From contig DIYZ01000253.1 of NCBI GenBank assembly GCA_002427845.1, positions 1-19,070 on the forward strand: a stretch of 19,070 bases of DNA, written 5' to 3'. Origin of the DNA: Chloracidobacterium sp. UBA6041. GTDB taxonomy: Bacteria > Acidobacteriota > Blastocatellia > Pyrinomonadales > Pyrinomonadaceae. The notes beneath the pieces are model-generated. The model did not search any database. It was not told the DNA's origin and saw only the letters and a program-made list of their open reading frames with translations. Of this stretch, positions 13,150 through 19,070 are shown piece after piece. A program made the translations under genes and the position numbers. The number at the start of each line of letters is the position of its first letter. Position 1 is the stretch's first letter.

Positions 13150-14214
13150 ATGAGAAAAGCCCTCGTCATCCCAGTTTGGCCGCTTTTTGCCGTTGCCTTG
13201 GTCGTTTCGCTTACTGTTGTGGCCCGTGCGCAGAACCGCGAGAAATTCATCATCTCCGCACAGGCCGGCGGAGTTAATGCCGTGACCGGTCGCGCCACGA
13301 TGCGCTCGCGTGGAAACTCGGAATGGAAACAACTCACCATTAAAGAAGACCTCGAGGCGGGCGATGTCGTTATGACCGGAGTAGACGGACGCGTCGAGAT
13401 GCTGCTCAATCCGGGTTCTTACATGCGCGTTGGTGAAAATTCAGAGTTTGAGCTGGCCGACAACTCACTCGAGAATCTGGAAGTTCGCCTACTCCGAGGC
13501 ACCGCTATCGTGGAAGTCACGGGCGCTGACGACAGTGAATTGCTCATCGGGATCACAACTCCCCAGACGCACATGTCAATTGTTCGGCGCGGGCTGTATC
13601 GAGTTAACGTGGTGCCGGGCGATGCAACTGAACTCATCGTCCGAAAAGGTCGAGTGATGCTGGACGGGTCGCACACAAAGATTAAGGGCGGGAACAAGGT
13701 AGTGTTCAGCAGCAACTCCTTTTCAATTGCCAAGCTGGAAAAAACCAACAAGAAAAAGTTAGACACTCTGGAAGACTGGAGCAGGGTTCGGGCACAAACT
13801 CTGGCTGAAGCCAACAGCAAACTGCCGGGAAAGACGCTGAACGCGTTTGTCTCCAGCCTGGTTAACGATTGGTCGGGCTCGAGCTTTTGGGGTCGTTCCG
13901 GAATTTGGTTTTATAACCCGACTACGGTTTGTTACACCTTCCTTCCTTTTGGCTACGGTTGGGGATCACCCTACGGCGGATTTTACTCACGTTCTTTCTA
14001 TGGCGTTGGTTATTACGGGGGGAATGGCATTTACCCCGGAGTGGGACTTGGCGGAGTCATTGGCGGGTCGTCAAGCGGGTCGGGTTCATCCGGCGGTTCC
14101 ACGCGCTACCCGCCTCCGTCCTCAGGTTCAGGTCGGGTCCAGGATTCACCTACGAGTGGCCATGGGAGGCCTGAGATCACCCATGGACCAGTGCGTGAGC
14201 ATCGCGATTACTGA
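13150..14214 (+). CDS. Exported FecR-domain protein with Tyr/Gly/Ser-rich tail
   Basis: The 354-residue protein begins at ATG 13150 with AGGAAA 5 nt upstream. A signal peptide runs to about 27 (VVSLTVVARA, then QN). Residues about 36-190 form a FecR-like beta domain: GGVNAVTGRA, DLEAGDVVMTGVDGRVEMLL, LLRGTAIVEVTG, ELIVRKGRVML. Residues 194-240 are helical (LEKTNKKKLDTLEDWSRVRA). The tail (265-354) is rich in Tyr, Gly and Ser and probably disordered. Classical FecR is an anti-sigma regulator of iron uptake, but this protein lacks a cytoplasmic anti-sigma part and has no FecI sigma or TonB receptor gene nearby. A periplasmic or surface structural role is likelier. It has its own promoter after the VWFA pair. 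Confidence 0.85.
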   Translation: MRKALVIPVWPLFAVALVVSLTVVARAQNREKFIISAQAGGVNAVTGRATMRSRGNSEWKQLTIKEDLEAGDVVMTGVDGRVEMLLNPGSYMRVGENSEFELADNSLENLEVRLLRGTAIVEVTGADDSELLIGITTPQTHMSIVRRGLYRVNVVPGDATELIVRKGRVMLDGSHTKIKGGNKVVFSSNSFSIAKLEKTNKKKLDTLEDWSRVRAQTLAEANSKLPGKTLNAFVSSLVNDWSGSSFWGRSGIWFYNPTTVCYTFLPFGYGWGSPYGGFYSRSFYGVGYYGGNGIYPGVGLGGVIGGSSSGSGSSGGSTRYPPPSSGSGRVQDSPTSGHGRPEITHGPVREHRDY

Positions 14215-14240
14215 AATGATTTTAGGGCGCGCGAAGATCT

Positions 14241-14621
14241 TTACTCCCTGTCCTTAAAAAGTCGGTTTAGCTCTCCGTCTATCAAAGCCTTCGCTTCCGA
14301 GAGGGTCAATCCTGCCAGCGCCAGGTGAGTCAAGACAGTTCCCAGTTGGCTGCGGAGTTGTTCCTCAGTCGTTTGGCTCAGCAGACGGGATTTGACGACT
14401 GCTCCGGCGCCGTGTCTGACCTTCACCAATCCCTCTTTCTGCAGCTGCCTGTAAGCGAACGCGATCGTGTTGAGGTTCACTCCCAGGTCTGCTGCAACCT
14501 GACGAACAGGTGGCAGAGACGACCCTTCAGATAACTCGCCAGCAGCGATAAGCGCCTTGATCTCATCGACAACCTGCTGATACATGGGACGACGGTCACC
14601 CTCATCAATGGTTATGTACAT
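14241..14621 (-). CDS. GntR-family regulator, YtrA type
   Basis: The 126-residue protein has the YtrA layout: an N-terminal winged helix-turn-helix (about 10-78; YQQVVDEIKALIAAGEL, LPPVRQVAADLGVNLNTIAF, LQKEGLVKVRHGAGAVV) and only a short helical C-terminus (85-124) for dimerisation. No Shine-Dalgarno precedes ATG 14621, and the protein starts exactly where the family does, so a near-leaderless transcript is likely. YtrA-type regulators usually head ABC-transporter operons. Here no transporter follows: the gene ends 26 bp from the convergent FecR-domain gene. It follows the oxidoreductase gene on the same strand after 76 bp. An inverted repeat across its start suggests autorepression; its other targets are unknown. 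Confidence 0.9.
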   Translation of the reverse strand: MYITIDEGDRRPMYQQVVDEIKALIAAGELSEGSSLPPVRQVAADLGVNLNTIAFAYRQLQKEGLVKVRHGAGAVVKSRLLSQTTEEQLRSQLGTVLTHLALAGLTLSEAKALIDGELNRLFKDRE

Positions 14622-14666
14622 ATTGTCTATTGCACGTATACACCAGACAATATACGTTTGTCCAGT
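14620..14666 (-). promoter_or_regulatory. gntR promoter with inverted-repeat operator
   Basis: ATATTGTCT (14620-14628) and AGACAATAT (14645-14653) are perfect 9-bp complements, 16 bp apart. On the minus strand TGGACA and TATACG, 18 bp apart, make a fair promoter whose -10 (14640-14635) lies between the arms, and the left arm covers the first bases of the gene. A regulator bound here would block its own transcription. Confidence 0.6.
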
Positions 14667-14697
14667 CTTTTTCGGGTTGATTTTGACGGAATAAGGG

Positions 14698-16188
14698 TCA
14701 CGTGTGCGTTAGTTTGTTTGCCAGAGCCAGGGCCGACCGCGTCAAGCCGGATATCCCACCGGTACAGGTCGTGTCGCTCACAACGAAGAGGTTGGAGAAC
14801 GATGTCTCATGCGCAGGGTGTTTGGACCAGACACTCTCGGGAGTGGGGGTTACGCCGCCGACCATGCCCAACTTTCGCCGGGTTAGATCGTAAAAGCTTC
14901 GCGGTGTGGCAGTGTCGATAACTTCGATGTTGTCGCCCAGCTCAGGCATGGCAGCGTGAAGCCGGTTCCAATACGATTCGAGCATTCCCTGATCTTTCTC
15001 TTCGAGCTCGGTCTCGTCCTTATGGAAGGTAAACCATGCATCGACGTCAGTGAAGGCGTGAACAGTAACCGCTCGTTTTCCCTCGGGTCCTCTGGGATCC
15101 CACGAAGGCGCCGCCGCAAATAGCAACTGATTATTTTCCGGATCGTAGTCCTGACCGTCCTGCCAATCGGTTAGCGCCATGACATGACTCGAAGGTAATG
15201 ATGTAGCCGCGTCATCGTCCATAGCCAGATAGAGCAGGTAGGCACCCCAGCCTCGTAGACCTTGCAAGTGCTTTCGGATTTTATTTGGCGTACGGTTGAG
15301 ACCCACAAGTTTTCCGTACGTATCCCACAACGTCAAATTGCTGACAATCGCTTTCGACGCGGTCACGGTCTCACCAGTCAAAAGATCGACTCCGCTTGCT
15401 ACGCCCGCGGAATCGTAGGAGAGTCTGAGCGCAGGCGTGTCGAGACGAATCTTGCCGCCGCTTCGTTTTATGGAATCCGCCAGAGTGTTCCCGAGCGCTT
15501 GAGCGCCGCCGCGAATGGCAAACATTCCCTCGTGCGGCGCGCTCAGGGCCAGGGCCGCATGAAGATGAGCGACTTGCGCGCTGCTGCCCTGGATCAGCGA
15601 CTGCAACTGAACATCTACGAAGCGACGGAAGCGGGAAGACACTCCGCTGAGTTGCGCAAGAGTAGTTTGCCGGGCGGCCGTGAGAATCTCCGCTCCCATC
15701 CTACCTTCTGACACCAGGCTAAAAGCGCGCCGGGATTTCGAGACTGAGAAGAAGTCCGGCGTCCGTTGCAGAGATCGCCGCAATGCCTGACTCAGCGGAG
15801 TTAGCTTCCGGTAAAAAGCGACGGCGCCGTCTACGCACTCGGGAAAGACTGCCCGCAGGCTCTCCTCAAACTGCTCAGTATTCCTGGTTAAAGCAATTTC
15901 AGATTGATCAGGCAGACGCACGACATAAGCCGGCTCCAATAAGTGAACTTCGGGCGAATCAACCGGAAGCTCGGAAAAGACTTGGTCATGGATCTCATTG
16001 GGCTGCCACAGGGAATAGAGTCCATCACCTTGCTCGAAACTGTAGCCGAATTTATCAAAGCTTGACGCGCAACCACCGACCCGCGGTTCTCTTTCCAACA
16101 AGCAAACATCTACTCCCCGTGCGGCGAGTAAGGCGGCGACTGTCAATCCGCCGATGCCTCCGCCTACTACGACCACCTCATGAACCAT
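14698..16188 (-). CDS. FAD-dependent oxidoreductase, CrtI/phytoene-desaturase or retinol-saturase type
   Basis: The 496-residue flavoprotein has an N-terminal dinucleotide fold (VVVGGGIGGL, Gly9/11/14), an acidic ribose-binding residue (Glu32 in LLEREPRVGGCASSF) and the C-terminal FAD motif of the carotenoid-oxidoreductase superfamily (NLFVVSDTTCTGGISGLTRSA, from about 466). The middle contains AIRGGAQALGNTLADSIKRSGG, typical of CrtI/CrtO/RetSat enzymes. The substrate cannot be told from sequence: no phytoene synthase or other carotenoid gene is in the window, so I do not assign a crt symbol. Its ATG lies 3 nt after the stop of the CPBP protease gene, so the two are cotranscribed, though no Shine-Dalgarno is seen. 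The family assignment is firm, the reaction is not. Confidence 0.85.
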   Translation of the reverse strand: MVHEVVVVGGGIGGLTVAALLAARGVDVCLLEREPRVGGCASSFDKFGYSFEQGDGLYSLWQPNEIHDQVFSELPVDSPEVHLLEPAYVVRLPDQSEIALTRNTEQFEESLRAVFPECVDGAVAFYRKLTPLSQALRRSLQRTPDFFSVSKSRRAFSLVSEGRMGAEILTAARQTTLAQLSGVSSRFRRFVDVQLQSLIQGSSAQVAHLHAALALSAPHEGMFAIRGGAQALGNTLADSIKRSGGKIRLDTPALRLSYDSAGVASGVDLLTGETVTASKAIVSNLTLWDTYGKLVGLNRTPNKIRKHLQGLRGWGAYLLYLAMDDDAATSLPSSHVMALTDWQDGQDYDPENNQLLFAAAPSWDPRGPEGKRAVTVHAFTDVDAWFTFHKDETELEEKDQGMLESYWNRLHAAMPELGDNIEVIDTATPRSFYDLTRRKLGMVGGVTPTPESVWSKHPAHETSFSNLFVVSDTTCTGGISGLTRSALALANKLTHT

Positions 16189-16191
16189 GTT

Positions 16192-17082
16192 TTATGTTAG
16201 GAGTCGCGAAATGTGACCGATCAAGAATCCAATTGCCGAATTCTTTTCCGGCGTAGGTTTCTGCGCAAACGGTTGCGCTATGAGAATAAGCGCCTGGATG
16301 CCGTTAAAGACGAGATGCATTACATACGAGGGCAGAAGCCTGCCGGTGCGGGCGCGCACCAACGTCAACGTCACGCTGAGAAGCGCAATTACAAAGATTA
16401 CACCAAGGTTGTTGTAATACTGGAGAACGTGGACTCCCGTGAATAGCGCCGAGGCCAGCACTACTGCCCAGGCCATCCCGACCGCTCTTTGAAACGCAGC
16501 ATAGAGCACTCCGCGGTAGATCAACTCTTCCACGAATGGACCGGTCGCGGCTGCCAGAAACGCCGTGGCGAAACGGGTTTTTAGCGAGCTTTTTATGATC
16601 AGGTCCATCTGCGTATCGTCGCCGCCGAGAAGGTGCGTTATTAGGCCCCCCAGGAAGAGCAGGGCGATTGCCAGGCCGATAGTTCTCCACGGCCCGAAGG
16701 TTTCCGGCCAACTCCAGCCAAGTGTTTGCCAGAACGGTCGCCGGCCTCGGTTGGTGACTACAAACCAAACTATCAGGAAGGTAAGAATGTGAGTTGGCAG
16801 CACGGCGATTATTGAAATGAAGATCAGGTTTGGGTCAGTTCCCAAACCATCCGCCGAACCCTGGATTAACACGCGGTAAAGTACGTAAGGTATGGAGGCC
16901 GCGAGCGGTACGAATAACAATAAGGCAACACTAATGACCCAGACGAGCACGGCATGCATAACTCCCCAGGGCGGATCATCGGGATCGATTGATCCGAAAT
17001 GAGATAAGGCGGCCTGTCCGGGAGCGCCAGGCTGAGCTTCGGTCAACGGTTCTTCCAGCGAAACAGGTTGGTTAATGGACAC
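16192..17082 (-). CDS. CPBP-family intramembrane glutamic protease
   Basis: The 296-residue membrane protein begins at GTG 17082 (no clear Shine-Dalgarno). Some 40 polar residues precede about seven hydrophobic segments, the first being VLVWVISVALLLFVPLAASI (46-65). The three ABI/CPBP (Rce1-like, M79) motifs are complete: EExxxR (Glu185, Glu186, Arg190 in VEELIYRG), FxxxH (Phe214, His218 in FTGVHV) and HxxxN (His256, Asn260 in HLVFNG). It should therefore be an active intramembrane protease; bacterial members act in bacteriocin immunity, protein maturation or unknown processes. It lies between a NUDIX gene (83 bp upstream) and the oxidoreductase (3 bp downstream) in a same-strand run. Its substrate is unknown. 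Confidence 0.9.
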   Translation of the reverse strand: MSINQPVSLEEPLTEAQPGAPGQAALSHFGSIDPDDPPWGVMHAVLVWVISVALLLFVPLAASIPYVLYRVLIQGSADGLGTDPNLIFISIIAVLPTHILTFLIVWFVVTNRGRRPFWQTLGWSWPETFGPWRTIGLAIALLFLGGLITHLLGGDDTQMDLIIKSSLKTRFATAFLAAATGPFVEELIYRGVLYAAFQRAVGMAWAVVLASALFTGVHVLQYYNNLGVIFVIALLSVTLTLVRARTGRLLPSYVMHLVFNGIQALILIAQPFAQKPTPEKNSAIGFLIGHISRLLT

Positions 17083-17165
17083 GGTGGTGACGAGTGTATG
17101 AAGTTGTCATTAAGGGGTCAAACGAAAAGCTAAGCGCCGGCGGAGATCGTTGCGGAGTTTGCTCT

Positions 17166-17732
17166 TCAGACTGCGGGATAGTCAGCTTCCAGCATGGATG
17201 GGCCGATGCGAGGTGCTGTCAGCATTACGCCGATTATTGTCTTCGCGTCTTCTATCTCGCCGGTTGTGATCATGCTCAAGGCCTGGGAGAAAGGAACGCG
17301 GACGATCTCGACAACTTCATCCTCTTCGAGTTGTTGCTGAGTCTCCGTCAATTTCGTAGCGAGGTAAACCCACATTTTCTCTTCACAAAAACCCGGCGAA
17401 ACAAAGAACTCGGACAACTTCTCTAAGCGGCCGGCGACGAAACCTACCTCCTCTTCGAGCTCTCGCGCGGCAGCCTCCTCGGGCGCTTCGCCACGCTTCA
17501 GCTTTCCCGCAGGCACTTCCAACAGATACCGCACCGCCGGGTGGCGATATTGGCGAATCAGCGCGATCGTGCCGTCCTCAAATACAGGAACGATGACGGC
17601 ACTGCCCGGATGATGCACAGTTTCGCGCTCGTAAGTCCTGTCGCTCTGACGAATCGTGTCAATCGTTACGTCAAACACGCGTCCGCGATATATTTCTTTA
17701 CTACTGAGAATTTGCGGACAGTCTGTAGCCAT
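17166..17732 (-). CDS. NUDIX hydrolase, ADP-ribose pyrophosphatase-like
   Basis: The start is ATG 17732, with AAAGGA about 5 nt upstream; a frame start at 17768 would add 12 residues but lacks a ribosome site. The 188-residue enzyme has a complete NUDIX box at about 76-98: Gly-x5-Glu-x7-Arg-Glu-Leu-x-Glu-Glu-x-Gly-Phe, in GKLKRGE, then ARELEEEVGF. It is preceded by IRQYRHPAVRYLLEVPAG and followed by FFVSPGFCEEKMWVYLA. That context is typical of ADP-ribose pyrophosphatases (NudF-like), which split ADP-ribose into AMP and ribose 5-phosphate. The end DAKTIIGVML also fits the group. It follows folC by 39 bp on the same strand and is probably cotranscribed. Confidence 0.9.
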   Translation of the reverse strand: MATDCPQILSSKEIYRGRVFDVTIDTIRQSDRTYERETVHHPGSAVIVPVFEDGTIALIRQYRHPAVRYLLEVPAGKLKRGEAPEEAAARELEEEVGFVAGRLEKLSEFFVSPGFCEEKMWVYLATKLTETQQQLEEDEVVEIVRVPFSQALSMITTGEIEDAKTIIGVMLTAPRIGPSMLEADYPAV

Positions 17733-17771
17733 AAGGTTCCTTTGCAATGGTATGGATGTTTGGCCCAATAA

Positions 17772-19070
17772 TTAGCCGGCAACTTCCGACAGTGCGGCCG
17801 CCTCTATTATCGCCTTGATTTCCCCGATCAGATACAGCGAGCCCGTGATGCAGATCATGCCGTCCGCTGCAGTCACTTCTCTTGCCAGGCGAAAAGCATC
17901 CCGCGCTGAACCCGCAGTCAGAATTGTTTTGCGGTCGATGATTTGTGATGCGGCTCTTTGCAATGCGTCAACTCCGGCAGCCCTGGGGTTGTCGGTTTGA
18001 GTAAGAATCAGACGATCGGCGAGGGGAAAGAGAATTGCCGCCATCTCTCCCAGCTTCTTGTCGTTCATCGCGCCGAAAACGAGTGTCAACGGTGCCTTTA
18101 TGAACTCCTCGAGAAACTCGAGCAAAGCCTGCGCTCCGGAAGGATTATGTGCGCCATCAAACAACAGCGCGGGTTGACCTTCGTGCAGCTCCAACCTGCC
18201 CGCGTGGCGCGCCACTTCAACCCCCTTGATGATTGCTGCTTGTGGGATGTAAAAGCCCCGCCGGCGCAGCGACTCTGCGAGCCGAATCGCCACTGCTGCG
18301 TTCGCAATCTGATGTCGCCCACGTAATCCCAACTGCACATTTTCGTATCGCCCTTCCGGCGTCTCAAACGAAACCCTGCAGCGACCATGGTTAGTCGCGC
18401 CCGCGACGCGATGCCGCGATTGCTCTGACTCGACGTCTGGCTGGACGTTGCATTCTGCGCAACGTTGCCTGATCACAGCGAGCGCTTCCGGTGGTTGCTG
18501 TGCGATTATCGCAGTTACGCCCGGACGAATAATAGCGGCCTTCTCGCGAGCGATCTGTTCGAGAGTTTCTCCAAGATACTCCTGGTGGTCCAGCGCCAAC
18601 GGAGTGATGGCGATAATCCCGGCTTGGGCAACAGTGGTGGCGTCTAGGCGTCCGCCCAGTCCGGTCTCGAGAATCGCCAGCTTGACTCCGGCTTCGCGAA
18701 AGGCAAGCAGCGCAATCGCGGTGACGTGTTCAAAGAACGTCGGTAGAGCCGCAATTTTCCCGGCTGCCAGCAAATCCTCGGCCGCCAAACGGACCTCGCT
18801 CGCGTATTGCGCAAACCTGTTCTCGTCGATTTCGCGTCCATCAATTCTGATTCTTTCGGTGATTGAAACGAGGTGCGGAGAAGTATAAACGCCGGTAGGG
18901 ATGCCTGCGGCACGGCAAATCGAATCGAGGATCACGGCAGTCGAGCCTTTACCATTCGTGCCGGCAATTTGCACAGACTCATACGCCTTCTGAGGAGCGT
19001 CGAGACTCTCAAGCAGCAGTTCTGTATTTCTAAGTCCCAGCTTGATAGCGAGCGTCTCGTGTCCGAGGCT
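17772..19070 (-). CDS. folC: Bifunctional folylpolyglutamate/dihydrofolate synthase FolC (5' end missing)
   Basis: FolC adds glutamates to (dihydro)folate using ATP. The frame is open to the window edge, so the first few residues lie beyond 19070; the first methionine-like codon inside (GTG 18974) is internal. The visible N-terminus reads GHETLAIKLGLRNTELLLE, as in FolC. The P-loop GTNGKGST falls at 18962-18939. TSPHLVSITERIRIDG, the ATP/Mg region GLGGRLDAT, DHQEYLGETLEQIAREKA and the C-terminal-domain motif DGAHNPSGAQALLEF follow in order. About 433 residues are visible, nearly the full family length. It is the first visible gene of the minus-strand run folC, NUDIX, CPBP, oxidoreductase. No accD is visible within the window. 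Confidence 0.95.
   Translation of the reverse strand, partial: SLGHETLAIKLGLRNTELLLESLDAPQKAYESVQIAGTNGKGSTAVILDSICRAAGIPTGVYTSPHLVSITERIRIDGREIDENRFAQYASEVRLAAEDLLAAGKIAALPTFFEHVTAIALLAFREAGVKLAILETGLGGRLDATTVAQAGIIAITPLALDHQEYLGETLEQIAREKAAIIRPGVTAIIAQQPPEALAVIRQRCAECNVQPDVESEQSRHRVAGATNHGRCRVSFETPEGRYENVQLGLRGRHQIANAAVAIRLAESLRRRGFYIPQAAIIKGVEVARHAGRLELHEGQPALLFDGAHNPSGAQALLEFLEEFIKAPLTLVFGAMNDKKLGEMAAILFPLADRLILTQTDNPRAAGVDALQRAASQIIDRKTILTAGSARDAFRLAREVTAADGMICITGSLYLIGEIKAIIEAAALSEVAG

Noticed and set aside
18974..18974. Start of folC at GTG 18974
   Set aside because: The frame remains open upstream and encodes conserved FolC residues (GHETLAIKLGL), so the gene runs beyond the window.

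Overview
The window looks like a chromosomal segment of an Acidobacteriota member, most likely from the Blastocatellia/Pyrinomonadales side. This is inferred from gene style: two tandem VWFA proteins of the type named after acidobacteria, a FecR-domain protein with a Tyr/Gly/Ser-rich tail, a split M16 peptidase pair and moderately high GC. No rRNA, tRNA, CRISPR array, integrase or insertion sequence was recognised, and there is no sign of a plasmid or prophage.

Layout. (1) 125-3915, minus strand: a small protein with a ribbon-helix-helix-like region, then two M16 peptidase subunits with complementary active-site halves (zinc motif on one, Arg/Tyr pair on the other). A triple 10-bp repeat forms the 3' end of the last gene. 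(2) 3916-4235: divergent promoter region. (3) 4236-8606, plus strand: an exported S41 processing protease closed by a clear terminator; an XRE regulator followed by an ImmA/IrrE-like protein with an altered zinc motif; and a GAF-PP2C (RsbU/SpoIIE-type) phosphatase preceded by a possible 14-codon leader ORF. (4) 8688-8933, minus: an unrecognised 81-residue protein with a near-perfect Shine-Dalgarno. (5) 9107-14214, plus: PilT-type pilus retraction ATPase, two overlapping VWFA proteins (the first fused to a DUF4097-like beta region) and the FecR-domain protein. (6) 14241-19070, minus: folC (5' end beyond the window), a NUDIX ADP-ribose pyrophosphatase-like enzyme, a CPBP membrane protease, a CrtI-like FAD oxidoreductase and a YtrA-type GntR regulator with an inverted-repeat operator over its own start.

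Common themes are proteolysis and envelope functions (two M16 subunits, S41, ImmA-like, CPBP) and signalling (XRE, PP2C phosphatase, GntR, FecR). Several starts (ImmA-like, phosphatase leader ORF, GntR) lie within about 6-13 nt of a good -10 box and have no Shine-Dalgarno, which suggests leaderless or near-leaderless transcripts. I found no convincing, wholly new multi-gene system. The best leads are the EExxH ImmA-like protein beside its XRE partner, the leader ORF ahead of the phosphatase, the 10-bp repeat at the M16 gene end, and the orphan 81-residue gene.
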